Part shown: piece after piece, positions 1-8,133 of the stretch
Layout: every line of letters begins with the position of its first letter
Numbering within the stretch: position 1 is the first letter of the stretch
Source: an uncultured Patescibacteria group bacterium
Lineage (GTDB): Bacteria > Patescibacteriota > Patescibacteriia > Veblenbacterales > UBA10138
DNA: 53,564 nucleotides
Assembly (NCBI GenBank): GCA_937929825.1
Contig: CALFUV010000007.1
Location: forward strand, 1 to 53,564
Direction of reading: 5' to 3'
Notes under the pieces: model-generated
What the model was told of the DNA's origin: nothing
Databases searched by the model: none
Seen by the model: the letters and a program-made list of their open reading frames with translations, nothing else
Made by a program: the position numbers and the translations under genes

Positions 1-236
1 GATTTTGATTACAATCTGATTATCTAACAAATACCTGAATATGGCCCCGGCTTTATTTCTACTGAAGTAACCCGTAGAGTTGAAGTTGAAAACAGATCTT
101 GGTCTAAATTTCATAATATGGAAGTAAGGGACTTTCAAAAATAAAAATTCCAGCTCGTCTCTCAAAAGACGAATACTTCAAAAATAAAGAAAAATTCCTC
201 GGAATATTAAAAGAAGAAAAGTTCTATATGTGGTGA
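1..236 (+). pseudogene. Decayed 3' end of an unidentified gene
   Basis: Frame 1 gives a protein-like stretch (PEYGPGFISTEV...NMEVRDFQK) that meets a stop at 142-144. Frame 3 then continues with IKIPARLSKDEYF...KFYMW and a TGA at 234-236. The switch falls in an A-rich run (caaaaataaaaatt), where a single indel would rejoin the two halves. Another in-frame stop lies at 25-27. A hairpin terminator follows directly, as expected at the end of a real gene. I do not recognise the family. It is most simply a frameshifted remnant whose 5' part lies outside the window; a sequencing error in the A-run is the alternative. Confidence 0.4.
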
Positions 237-246
237 TCTTATTAAT

Positions 247-290
247 AAGGAGTTCCTAATGGAACTCCTTCCTTTTTATCTTTTTTTCTT
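247..290 (+). terminator. Rho-independent terminator of the upstream plus-strand gene
   Basis: The perfect 10-bp stem AAGGAGTTCC / GGAACTCCTT with loop TAAT (247-270) is followed by CCTTTTTATCTTTTTTTC. The T-run is on the plus strand, so it ends the decayed gene at 1-236. The tail overlaps the last codons of the minus-strand cytidylyltransferase. Confidence 0.8.
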
Positions 291-758
291 ACCACTCACA
301 CGTTCTATATAACCTTTTAATAACCAAGAACTAGATTGAACCTTCCCGCCATGACCAACATTATAAACCATCTTAATCCCCAGCTGAAGACATAAACCAA
401 CTTCGGGCACTGGATCGCCATCTGGTTTTCTATCGCCACCATTAGCAAAAATATGCGGCCGTAAACTGGCTAATTCTGCACACACGCTCATATCTTTTGG
501 GTGTCTGTGATGCCTAGTCAAAATAACTTTATCCACCGGTTCCAACGCTTCAATTATTTCCTTACGCTCTTTTTCAGGCATAAAAACATGCTCTTTTTTA
601 GCTCGCAGCCAATTATCATTATTTAAAATCACCACTAACTTATCACCTAATTTTTTAGCGGCCTTAAACATTCGCACATGCCCAACATGCAACGGATCAA
701 AACCTCCGCTGACTGCAACTACTACTGGTTGCCTAGATTTTTTATCATTTTTTGGCAT
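276..758 (-). CDS. Cytidylyltransferase-like nucleotidyltransferase (RfaE2/TagD type)
   Basis: 160 aa. The N-terminus carries the nucleotidyltransferase signature GGFDPLHVGH (residues 18-27) with the HxGH motif that binds the nucleotide phosphates. ANGGDR (105-110) and QSSSWL (141-146) sit where this family has its second and third active-site motifs (the latter ISSTxI-like). Size and layout fit small enzymes that transfer CMP or AMP to a phosphorylated sugar or polyol (the RfaE C-terminal domain, glycerol-3-phosphate cytidylyltransferase). The true substrate cannot be read from sequence. A possible -10 (TATAAT, minus strand at 774-779) lies so close to the ATG that the 5' UTR would be only about 8 nt. 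It is downstream of secA in the same direction but has its own spacer of 186 bp. Confidence 0.85.
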   Translation of the reverse strand: MPKNDKKSRQPVVVAVSGGFDPLHVGHVRMFKAAKKLGDKLVVILNNDNWLRAKKEHVFMPEKERKEIIEALEPVDKVILTRHHRHPKDMSVCAELASLRPHIFANGGDRKPDGDPVPEVGLCLQLGIKMVYNVGHGGKVQSSSWLLKGYIERVSGKKKR

Positions 759-862
759 ACCTTTATAATAGGTATTATAGCTTATGTAAATAGAGTTAAC
801 TAGTTTACTTTATAACATTAAGGACTTGTATTAATTTAATCTTTATATTTGACAAAATAAAC

Positions 863-881
863 ATTAATATCAGATATTAAT
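863..881. repeat. Short inverted repeat after secA
   Basis: ATTAATATC-A-GATATTAAT is a perfect 9-bp inverted repeat in the 186-bp spacer between the secA stop and the cytidylyltransferase start. Read on the minus strand it is followed by GTTTATTTTG, so it could be a weak secA terminator. It is AT-only apart from one C/G pair per arm, so chance is also possible. Confidence 0.3.
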
Positions 882-944
882 TTGGGAAGATTTCCTACTT
901 CTCTGATAACTAAGTCGACTGTGAAGATATAAACTCGCGGTTTC

Positions 945-3665
945 TTATTGTCCATGACACTTTTTATATTTTTTTCCACTGCCGCAAGGACAAGGATCAT
1001 TACGCCCTACTTTCTGCCCAGTCTCATTACGTGGTTTAGCCATTAACGGCGCCCCAGTTGATGAAATAGCTGAAGCAAAAATGCTCCTCGCTTCGGTTTG
1101 AGTTTTAGCCGGCCCCTGTTCATGGATTTGCCGATTTGGGGCAGCTGCTTGCGCCGCCTGTTGAACTACACCAACTTTAAATATATTATAAACTACTTCA
1201 CGTCTAATTGAAGCTAATAAATCTTTATACATACGAAAAGCCTGACGTTTGTATTCCACTAAAGGATCGCGCTGACCATATCCTTGCAAGCCAATACCTC
1301 CACGCAAATAATCCATAGAAGTTAAATGCCTTACCCATAAATTATCAATTGCCCGCAGTAGAAGAGTTTTTTCCGCTTCACGCATTATATTTTCAGCTGT
1401 TGGCATAGCTAGTTGACGAGCTTGATATATTATTTGCTGTTCTGTATTTTCATAAGCTTGTCTGGCTAAATAAATAAGATAATTAATTATTTTATCGCGC
1501 GCCATAGCATCTTCAGCAGCGTCACCGGCTTGAGATTCCAATTCATTAAGTTTTTTTCTAACTTCTTTAGGCACTGGAAACATGGAATTAATAGCCTCAT
1601 AAATTTCATCTAAATTCCATTTACTCTCATCCTCCAGCGCGGTATGAAAAGCTACTAATTGAGATATTTCTTCCTCTACCATTTCAAAGACCTGATTTTT
1701 AAGATCTGATGGATTATTAGTAGCTGCCCTTAACAATGCCCGTCGCCGAAAATAAATAGACTCGCGCTGTTTATTTAAAACATCGTCGTATTCTACTAAA
1801 TTTTTACGAATATCGAAATTATGACCCTCTACTTTTTTCTGCGCCTGCTCAATAGACCGAGATACCATTTTATTTTCAATAGGTATATCTTCTGGTAAAC
1901 CGAGTTTTTCCATTAAATTCTTAACCCGATCGCCGCTAAATATTCTCATCAAATCATCTTCCAGTGAAACATAAAATTGTGATTTACCAGGATCACCCTG
2001 ACGACCAGCACGACCTCTTAACTGATTATCTATACGCCTAGATTCATGCCTTTCTGTGCCTAATACAAATAAGCCGCCTGCTTTTTTAACAAAATCAGCT
2101 TCATCTGTTTCCGGCGGATTGCCGCCCAAAATAATATCCACACCTCTACCCGCCATATTAGTAGCGATAGTTACAGCCCCCCTACGACCGGCTTGAGCTA
2201 TAATTTGCGCTTCACGTGCATGATTCTTGGCATTCAATACTTCATGAGGAATACCTTCCCGTTTTAACATTTCGCTTAGAATCTCATTTTTTTCTATAGA
2301 AATAGTACCAACTAATACTGGTTGTCCAGCTTGATGAAGTTCTTTAACATGATTAACCACGGCTTGAAATTTTCCCATTTCGCTTTTATAAACTTTATCA
2401 GACATATCTTGGCGTATCATCGGTCGATGTGTAGGAATACTAGTAACCTCTAAAGAATAAATTTTACTAAATTCCTCTGCTTCAGTGGCGGCAGTACCAG
2501 TCATACCAGCGAGTTTTTTATAAAGTCGGAAATAATTTTGAAAAGTAATAGTAGCTAAAGTTAATGACTCACGCTGAATTTTTACACCTTCTTTAGCTTC
2601 AATAGCCTGATGCAATCCTTCTGAATACCTGCGACCCGGCATCATACGACCGGTAAATTCATCTACAATAATAACTTCTCCATCGCGCACTACATATTGT
2701 TTATCTTTTAAAAATAATGTTTTTGCCCGTAAAGCTGACTCTAAAATATGTATCATGTTATAACCACCCTCGTCGTATAAATTTTTTATGCCCAAAAACT
2801 TTTCTGCTTTATTTATACCAGCTTCGGTAAAAGTAGCTGCTCGCATTTTTTCATCCACATTATAGTCTTCATTTTCCTTCAAAGTAGCTACAAAGCGAGC
2901 CGCATCATAATAGCGGTCGGTAGCTTCTTCAGCTGGCGCAGAAATAATCAACGGCGTGCGCGCTTCATCTATTAAAATACTATCGACTTCATCCACAATG
3001 GCATAATTGAGCTCGCGCTGTACCATTTGTTCCTCACGCCAAACCATATTATCACGCAAATAATCAAAGCCATACTCGTTATTGGTACCATAAGTAATAT
3101 CCGCCTTATATGCTTCTTGTCGCGTTACAATCTTTAAATTATTTAACGAGGGTTCTTCATTGGTAACTTCGGGATCAAAAATATAAGCCACATCATGATT
3201 TATACAACCGACCGAAAGACCTAAAGCATGATAAATTTTACCCATCCAAATAGTATCGCGCCTCGCCAAATAATCATTAACCGTTACCACATGTACACCC
3301 TTACCGGCAAGCGCATTTAAATAAACCGGGGCAGTAGCGGTTAAGGTTTTTCCTTCCCCTGTTTTCATTTCCGCAATCTGGCCCTGATGCAAAACAATTC
3401 CACCGATTAACTGTTCATCAAAATGTCTTTGATTTAATACACGGCGTGCAGCCTCACGCACACAGGCAAAAGCCTCGGGTAATAAATCATCCAAAGTCTC
3501 CTCTTTATTCAAGCGGTCGCGGAAATATAATGTTTTTATCTTTAGCTCATTATCAGATAATTCTTGTATTTCAGATTCAAGCTGATTAATACGATCAACC
3601 AAGGGCCGAAGTTTAGCTACCGCTCGTTTATTAGGATCCCCAAATAGTTTATCTAAAAATGCCAT
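945..3665 (-). CDS. secA: Preprotein translocase ATPase SecA
   Basis: 906 aa, the usual length. SecA drives unfolded preproteins through SecYEG using ATP. Visible motifs in order: Walker [12 protein letters not shown] near residue 100-110, Walker [13 protein letters not shown] near 225, [13 protein letters not shown] near 390, the helicase motif [10 protein letters not shown] near 505, [11 protein letters not shown] soon after, and a C-terminal zinc-binding SEC-C tail ([15 protein letters not shown]). Transcribed alone: a terminator at 3705-3741 separates it from the upstream hpf-decarboxylase pair, and a -10-like TATAAT (minus strand, 3688-3693) lies between. No Shine-Dalgarno is seen before the ATG. 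It would export the lipoproteins, pilus proteins and secreted proteases encoded elsewhere in the window. Confidence 0.98.
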   Translation of the reverse strand: MAFLDKLFGDPNKRAVAKLRPLVDRINQLESEIQELSDNELKIKTLYFRDRLNKEETLDDLLPEAFACVREAARRVLNQRHFDEQLIGGIVLHQGQIAEMKTGEGKTLTATAPVYLNALAGKGVHVVTVNDYLARRDTIWMGKIYHALGLSVGCINHDVAYIFDPEVTNEEPSLNNLKIVTRQEAYKADITYGTNNEYGFDYLRDNMVWREEQMVQRELNYAIVDEVDSILIDEARTPLIISAPAEEATDRYYDAARFVATLKENEDYNVDEKMRAATFTEAGINKAEKFLGIKNLYDEGGYNMIHILESALRAKTLFLKDKQYVVRDGEVIIVDEFTGRMMPGRRYSEGLHQAIEAKEGVKIQRESLTLATITFQNYFRLYKKLAGMTGTAATEAEEFSKIYSLEVTSIPTHRPMIRQDMSDKVYKSEMGKFQAVVNHVKELHQAGQPVLVGTISIEKNEILSEMLKREGIPHEVLNAKNHAREAQIIAQAGRRGAVTIATNMAGRGVDIILGGNPPETDEADFVKKAGGLFVLGTERHESRRIDNQLRGRAGRQGDPGKSQFYVSLEDDLMRIFSGDRVKNLMEKLGLPEDIPIENKMVSRSIEQAQKKVEGHNFDIRKNLVEYDDVLNKQRESIYFRRRALLRAATNNPSDLKNQVFEMVEEEISQLVAFHTALEDESKWNLDEIYEAINSMFPVPKEVRKKLNELESQAGDAAEDAMARDKIINYLIYLARQAYENTEQQIIYQARQLAMPTAENIMREAEKTLLLRAIDNLWVRHLTSMDYLRGGIGLQGYGQRDPLVEYKRQAFRMYKDLLASIRREVVYNIFKVGVVQQAAQAAAPNRQIHEQGPAKTQTEARSIFASAISSTGAPLMAKPRNETGQKVGRNDPCPCGSGKKYKKCHGQ

Positions 3666-3704
3666 AAAGCAAACTTAACTGTACTAAATTATAATAACAA
3701 AAGC

Positions 3705-3741
3705 AAGTATAAAAAGGGCGTATATTAATTACACGCTCTTT
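3705..3741 (-). terminator. Terminator of the hpf-decarboxylase unit
   Basis: On the minus strand a 12-bp stem (AAAGAGCGTGTA with TATACGCCCTTT, with G-T wobbles) is followed by TTTTTATA. The plus strand also shows a T-run (TTTTTTTATT) after the stem, so the hairpin could work in both directions. It lies between the decarboxylase stop and secA. Confidence 0.7.
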
Positions 3742-3801
3742 TTTTATTATCCGGTTACTCAGCTAAGCGATCATTATAAATATACCAAAACAATAAGCAT
3801 C

Positions 3802-5169
3802 TTACCAGCCAAACTGCTTGCCTATTTCTTCAGCTGTTTCTCTTTTACGGGCAATTGTTATAATGCCGTTTTGAATCACTATTTTCATAGGTGATGATAA
3901 TAAACAATGATGTGAAGATAAGGCGTCTTGATATGCCCCGGTATCAAATACAGCTAAGTACTGCTGTTCATTTGGCTCCAGTGTATCTAAAGAAGGCATC
4001 GGCACATAAGTACCACCAGCTGTATACTTATCATCTGAATCGCAAGATAAACCGGCCAGCCATACTCTACTTAATTTCTTAGCCTGTAAACGATTAACGG
4101 GTACAATATGCCATTTTTGATGAATAGCCCAAGTATCTTTAAGATCATTCATAAAACTGCCGTCCACAATATACCATTTGCTCACAGTTGAGCTTTGCGG
4201 CACAATTTTTTCACTCAACACCCGATAAATTGTAACTTGAGCCGGCGCTACTAAATAACTGCCCCATTCTACCAAGATGTCAGGATGAGGAATATTCGCT
4301 ATATCACAAGTTTTTATAATTGTTCGAACTATACGTTTGACTATAGCTTGGGTAGAAAAAAGCGGTTTTTTTTCAAACGGTACTGGCATACCTCCACCTA
4401 AATCTATCATATCCAAATTAGGATTATTTTTTCTCAACTTAATATAAACAGCCATAGCTTTTTTTAACGGTCTTACAATATCCTCCACATATTCTAACTG
4501 CTTAGAAGTATGATAATGAAGAAGTTTGAGATTACGAATCCGGCCAAATGATAAAATTTCCTCAGCTGTTAAACCAAAACGGTTGAATTTATTATCCCAA
4601 TGACCACGAACTTTAACTTGGGTATCCAATCTAATGCCAATATCTCCCCGAAAAGTTGAAAGCGCTGCTAGTTCAAATTTATCCTCAATAATCGGTGTAA
4701 TATTTAAACCTTTTTCCCTTAATTCGGTTATAAGTGATAAATACTGATTAGTCTTGGGGCCATTACAAATAACGCGGATTCGACTAGAAAACTGCTCTTG
4801 CTCCCACATACGTTTAACCAGCCAAAGTTCATTAGAGCTGGTGACTTCTAAATTTCCGCCCTCAGAAAGTATTGGCAGAATGAATTCCTTATTCTGACTG
4901 GCTTTCATGGGATAATGATAAAAAAACTTTCCCCGATAACGGAAAGATTTTATTGTTCTATTAAAAATATCAATCGTCTCCCTCAAACGCCGCTCCACAA
5001 TATAAGGAAAAGCTATCTCTAATGGTGTACCAAATTTACACGCCAGATCATATAGATTATATTGATAATTACCTTCACGTAAAACAAGTTCTCCATCCCG
5101 ACTAATGCCAAAATCAGTCGTATTAAATTGCGGATTGCCTAACTTCCAAAATTTTATAAACCTGTTCAT
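3802..5169 (-). CDS. SpeA-like PLP-dependent arginine decarboxylase (compact)
   Basis: 455 aa. Belongs to the alanine-racemase-fold (type III) decarboxylases that include biosynthetic arginine decarboxylase SpeA and diaminopimelate decarboxylase. FFYHYPMKASQNKE matches the PLP-lysine strand (YPxK), KFNRFGL the SKFGL motif, LLHYHTSKQ the LHFHxGSQ motif, DLGGGMPV the glycine-rich phosphate-binding loop, and GLSCDSDDKY the CDSDG active-site cysteine segment typical of SpeA. SpeA enzymes are usually over 600 aa, so insertions are missing. If it is SpeA-like, it makes agmatine for polyamine synthesis, but ornithine or another substrate cannot be excluded. It starts directly on the hpf stop (TAAATG), so the two are translationally coupled. 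Confidence 0.75.
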   Translation of the reverse strand: MNRFIKFWKLGNPQFNTTDFGISRDGELVLREGNYQYNLYDLACKFGTPLEIAFPYIVERRLRETIDIFNRTIKSFRYRGKFFYHYPMKASQNKEFILPILSEGGNLEVTSSNELWLVKRMWEQEQFSSRIRVICNGPKTNQYLSLITELREKGLNITPIIEDKFELAALSTFRGDIGIRLDTQVKVRGHWDNKFNRFGLTAEEILSFGRIRNLKLLHYHTSKQLEYVEDIVRPLKKAMAVYIKLRKNNPNLDMIDLGGGMPVPFEKKPLFSTQAIVKRIVRTIIKTCDIANIPHPDILVEWGSYLVAPAQVTIYRVLSEKIVPQSSTVSKWYIVDGSFMNDLKDTWAIHQKWHIVPVNRLQAKKLSRVWLAGLSCDSDDKYTAGGTYVPMPSLDTLEPNEQQYLAVFDTGAYQDALSSHHCLLSSPMKIVIQNGIITIARKRETAEEIGKQFGW

Positions 5170-5544
5170 TTATTTATTTTTACCGCGTAGGCTGTCATAC
5201 CAAGCCATAAACTTTTCCTTAGCTCGTCTTATTTGCCGCCAATCATTTTTTTCTTGTCTGGCTTTAGTTTTTTTAATTTGCCTTTCCAATACCGGTATAA
5301 GCAAATCAATGGCGGCGTGCATTTCACTAGACTCTTCCGCTACCCTAATATCTGGTCCGGGAACTTCTAAAGTTACGGTTGCTCGATGCATTAAACCACC
5401 CCGCTTATTTTTATCCACCTCCATATCTACCTTAGCTCTTATAATCCTGTCCCAATAATTTGCCATTTTACCTATTTTTTCCTCAACATAAGCGCGTAAA
5501 GATGGTGTAAGATCAAAATTCTTACAACTAATTATTATGTCCAT
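5170..5544 (-). CDS. hpf: Ribosome hibernation-promoting factor (short HPF/RaiA family)
   Basis: 124 aa. The N-terminal part MDIIISCKNFDLTPSLRAYVEEKIGK is the conserved opening of the HPF/YfiA fold. The beta strands RAKVDMEVDKN, HRATVTLEVPG and IRVAEESSEMHAAIDLL follow, with a lysine/arginine-rich C-terminal tail that binds 16S rRNA. The length matches the short type, which lacks the extra dimerisation domain of long HPF. It binds in the ribosomal decoding centre and silences ribosomes in poor growth conditions. It is upstream of, and abuts, the decarboxylase gene, with murB 90 bp further upstream. Confidence 0.92.
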   Translation of the reverse strand: MDIIISCKNFDLTPSLRAYVEEKIGKMANYWDRIIRAKVDMEVDKNKRGGLMHRATVTLEVPGPDIRVAEESSEMHAAIDLLIPVLERQIKKTKARQEKNDWRQIRRAKEKFMAWYDSLRGKNK

Positions 5545-5634
5545 TGGTTTTTATTGGTTAAGAATAATGCTTATAAAATATAGAACAATGGCCAGCAAGC
5601 CGCAACCCGCTGGGCTTACATATTAATAAAACTA

Positions 5635-6606
5635 TTAAAAACCTATATATCTAACTTCTTCCTGCAATTGAATACCAAATTGATCACGCACTTGTTGTTT
5701 AATGTATGAAATCATCTGCACTACCTGCTCGGCCTTACCACCGCCAATATTTATTAAATAATTAGCATGATCCTCCGACACCTGAATACCCCCAATAGTT
5801 TTGTTTTTTAGGCCAGCTTTATCTATAAGCCAACTTGCTGGCAACTGACCTTTTTTAATAAAGTCTTCTATTTTTTCCTCTCCTTTAAATTTATGTCTAA
5901 CTTCTTCAATATCTACAATAGGTACATTCATAAAAATACAACCCGATGATGGTTTGTGATACGGCTGACCCCGTCGCGCGGCAATGAATTTTTTTACTAA
6001 TTCTTGACTTGTCTCAAAACTACCTTTATTTAAATTAAACAAAGCACTCAAGATAATATCATTATTTTTTTTAAAAATTGAATTCCGGTAAGTAAACTCA
6101 CATTCCTCTTTGTTTAACAATACCAATTTATCTTCACGGCAAACTGTAACATTTTCTACCCAATCTCCAATAAAACCACGTTCTACCTGCGGCACACCGG
6201 CGTTGCCATAAATCGCCCCGCCCACAGTTCCAGGAACTGCTACCAGCGGTTCAAAACCAGACAGGCTGAAACTAACAGTCTTCTGTACTAAAAATCCTAA
6301 ATTAACTCCGGCTTCAGCTGTAACTTTAGTACCTTCTATTTGCCAATTATTATTTCTTGCCAATACTACCAAACCATTAAAACCCTTATCTGAAACTAAA
6401 ACATTGGATCCACCGCCTAAAACCAAAAATGGGATTTTAAATTCATTAGCTACTTGTGCGGCTTTAATTAAATCAGCGCTTGAGCGTGCCTCAAAGAAAA
6501 ATTTAGCCGGCCCGCCAATTTTAAAATTAGTATAAGGCGCCAGTAGAACCCTGCTTTTAACTTCTTTTCCTAAATTTTCCTTTAATTGTCCTATGGTTAC
6601 TGCCAT
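5635..6606 (-). CDS. murB: UDP-N-acetylenolpyruvoylglucosamine reductase MurB
   Basis: 323 aa from the ATG at 6606 (MAVTIGQL). The ORF track extends 13 codons upstream to a TTG, which I consider less likely. MurB reduces the enolpyruvyl group with NADPH/FAD to give UDP-MurNAc. FAD-binding motifs are clear: YTNFKIGGPA, GGGSNVLVSDKGF, AVPGTVGGAIYGNAG, then YRNSIF and the C-terminal IDKAGLKNKTIGGIQVSEDHANYLIN. At the proton-donor position, commonly Ser in MurB, the sequence reads PSSGCIFMN, with Cys in that position. A -10-like TATAAT lies at 6667-6672 on the minus strand. In many genomes murB is adjacent to murC; here a plus-strand island of about 1.6 kb separates them. Confidence 0.95.
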   Translation of the reverse strand: MAVTIGQLKENLGKEVKSRVLLAPYTNFKIGGPAKFFFEARSSADLIKAAQVANEFKIPFLVLGGGSNVLVSDKGFNGLVVLARNNNWQIEGTKVTAEAGVNLGFLVQKTVSFSLSGFEPLVAVPGTVGGAIYGNAGVPQVERGFIGDWVENVTVCREDKLVLLNKEECEFTYRNSIFKKNNDIILSALFNLNKGSFETSQELVKKFIAARRGQPYHKPSSGCIFMNVPIVDIEEVRHKFKGEEKIEDFIKKGQLPASWLIDKAGLKNKTIGGIQVSEDHANYLINIGGGKAEQVVQMISYIKQQVRDQFGIQLQEEVRYIGF

Positions 6607-6751
6607 AGATATCTTAAGACTAAAATAAAAAGCCTTATTTAGCAAACCAAAATCTATGAAACAATGATTATATATTCTGTTTTTTGCCTTAATTTTTACC
6701 CTCTTTAAGCTAAAAATCTTATATTTATTAAGCTAAAATTTTCCACAAGCC

Positions 6752-6780
6752 TTGACAAAATCTTCAACTTGCGCTATATT
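6752..6780 (+). promoter_or_regulatory. Near-consensus sigma-70 promoter of the RNA island
   Basis: -35 TTGACA (6752-6757), exactly 17 bp spacer, -10 TATATT (6775-6780). Predicted start near 6787. There is no ORF close downstream: the first start codon with an SD-like sequence is at 7147. The transcript therefore begins with about 350 nt of non-coding sequence. Confidence 0.8.
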
Positions 6781-6786
6781 TATATG

Positions 6787-7110
6787 TTATTTAAAAATCA
6801 ATCATAGTGTGATCTGCCGGTTAGTGCTTGCTGGTAATTCCTACCAAGAGTATTTATCTAGGTATCAGACTAAAGCACATAAATTCCAGCTGTAGTTGAA
6901 TAAACAGTAATGGATGTGAAGCAAAAATTGGTATCTGGATAAGCACTTTTTCTGTTAGCACATTTACAAACATTTGTATTTACTGACTAGGAGGGAGACA
7001 AACGATTAAGTAATCGCTTCTAACTGGTTCACACTAGTTACTGGCGACATACATAATCGCGGATACAATGGTCTTCGGACAAAGTTGTGCCATGATCTCC
7101 TCCCGATCAG
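6787..7110 (+). ncRNA. Candidate structured RNA of unknown class (or very long structured leader)
   Basis: No protein-like reading frame, a strong promoter at its 5' end and many consistent helices. The 3' domain (6983-7110) is closed by CTGA/TCAG and GGAGG/CCTCC around a 3x3 internal loop. Inside it are CGATT-AAGT-AATCG (7003-7016), an 8-bp hairpin TAACTGGT-TCAC-ACTAGTTA (7021-7040, one wobble), and a GGC-ACA/TGT-GCC helix (7043-7091) that holds a C(UUCG)G tetraloop (7071-7080). The 5' domain has TGGTA/TACCA (6832-6846) enclosed by GTGCTT/AAGCAC (6824-6878). I see none of the conserved blocks of tmRNA, RNase P RNA or SRP RNA. No T-run follows, so it may continue into the gene at 7147 as a leader. 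Class unknown. Confidence 0.6.
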
Positions 7111-7146
7111 TAAAAACAAATTATAAACAAAAAAAGGAAACAAACA

Positions 7147-7503
7147 ATGAATTCGCTTGAAAAAAAACCAGATTATTATTTCTGGATAGGAGTGCTACTA
7201 ATAATTACCGTCGTGTTGGTGGTACTTACAGGCATAATAGGGTTTAATCCGACACCTGATGGGAGCACCCCATTGTTCTTCACAATTTTATCCGTATTGT
7301 TACTAATCTGTATATACTTATGGATATTAATAATACTAGTATATACTAGGAAAGAAATTGTAAGTTGGATTACTACGGAATTTGGGCTGCCAAGGTACGT
7401 CTCAAAATTAATATACCTTAGTATATTAATATTTACCACAATAATTTTCTTTAATCCCATCACAATAAATTTCTTCGTTCGTTTCTCCTTCCTAGCGCTC
7501 TAA
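7147..7503 (+). CDS. Small multi-pass membrane protein, unknown function
   Basis: 118 aa, strongly hydrophobic. Predicted membrane segments are about residues 12-32 (FWIGVLLIITVVLVVLTGII), 43-66 (FFTILSVLLLICIYLWILII) and 87-115. A short charged loop (YTRKEIVSW) lies between segments two and three. I recognise no family. An SD-like AAAAAGGAAA lies about 9 nt before the ATG, unlike most genes in this window. It follows the structured RNA candidate without a terminator and precedes a lipoprotein gene on the same strand. The antisense ORF 7176-7463 is a shadow. Confidence 0.65.
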   Translation: MNSLEKKPDYYFWIGVLLIITVVLVVLTGIIGFNPTPDGSTPLFFTILSVLLLICIYLWILIILVYTRKEIVSWITTEFGLPRYVSKLIYLSILIFTTIIFFNPITINFFVRFSFLAL

Positions 7504-7620
7504 TCAGCCAAGCCTAACTTCATCAAAAAATTATAAAAAGTTGGGCTCTCTCCTAGGCTCGTGAACTGCTCGCGCTTCTGGGAGATAAATATACAAAAAA
7601 CAAACATAGGAGTTAAAAAA

Positions 7621-8085
7621 ATGAAGATCTTAATATTCGTAACCTTTTTGTTGTTGGTTGGCTGTGCTACTAACTACCAAATAATTCCAGTGGCTACTGA
7701 ACCACCAACAAATGAACTTGAAGGGGTCAGGTACTTGTTGGTGCCTGCTCAAGATACAAAAAAAGGTACATCAATGTTTTTAGATATTAAGAACATTGAA
7801 CAAGGAACGATTAAATCAGTAAGCATCAATGGTATAAAGATAGGTAATTTTGCTGCCGGCGAGGGTTTATATATGAGGTTTACTAATCTCATATATAGTC
7901 TGTCTGAAAAAAAGTGGGACAGACGCTGGGACAGAGTCTATGGCGCTTATCGCACCATATGCTTGATTCATGTGATAATTCACGTCGATTTAATCTCTGG
8001 AAAATCCAGAAATCCTCATTGGAGTAAAGATTTCTGGATAAGCGAGGACAATATTGGCCACGGCACAATTAGAATATCTATTTAA
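7621..8085 (+). CDS. Putative lipoprotein, unknown function
   Basis: 154 aa from the ATG at 7621, preceded by a good ribosome-binding site (AGGAG, 8 nt spacing). The ORF track starts at a GTG 20 codons upstream that has no such site. The N-terminus MKILIFVTFLLLVGCATNYQ is a lipoprotein signal with lipobox LVGC, so Cys15 would be lipidated. The mature part has no motif known to me; the segment EKKWDRRWDRVYGAYR is notably basic and aromatic. It is probably co-transcribed with the membrane protein at 7147-7503 and ends at the terminator at 8095. LVGCATN-type lipoboxes are common in diderm bacteria, which together with the clear SD hints at transfer. Confidence 0.7.
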   Translation: MKILIFVTFLLLVGCATNYQIIPVATEPPTNELEGVRYLLVPAQDTKKGTSMFLDIKNIEQGTIKSVSINGIKIGNFAAGEGLYMRFTNLIYSLSEKKWDRRWDRVYGAYRTICLIHVIIHVDLISGKSRNPHWSKDFWISEDNIGHGTIRISI

Positions 8086-8094
8086 TTTAATTTT

Positions 8095-8133
8095 GCGGTT
8101 AGATTTCTTCCTTAATCTAGCCGCTTTTTTATA
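8095..8133 (+). terminator. Terminator of the plus-strand island
   Basis: Stem GCGGTTAGATT (8095-8105) with AATCTAGCCGC (8114-8124), one wobble, loop of 8 nt, then TTTTTTATA. It ends the RNA/membrane protein/lipoprotein unit 10 bp after the last stop. Confidence 0.85.

Noticed and set aside
5585-5625. GC-richer hairpin CCAGC...GCTGG upstream of hpf as a murB terminator
   Set aside because: Only five clean pairs and no T-run after it on the minus strand.
5635-6645. TTG start of murB 13 codons upstream
   Set aside because: The added residues are hydrophobic and do not belong to the MurB fold. The ATG at 6606 fits family starts.
7021-7040. Hairpin with GGTTCAC resembling a tRNA or tmRNA T-arm
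   Set aside because: The loop is only four bases when the 8-bp stem forms, and the seven-base reading TTCACAC lacks the A58 of T-loops. No acceptor stem or CCA is nearby.
6787-7110. tmRNA, RNase P RNA or SRP RNA
   Set aside because: No tag-peptide frame ending in Ala-Ala, no GAGGAAAGTCC/ACAGAA blocks, and no GGAAGCAGC-type SRP loop.
7561-7620. GTG start of the lipoprotein at 7561
   Set aside because: The ATG at 7621 has an AGGAG site and places the lipobox at the normal distance.
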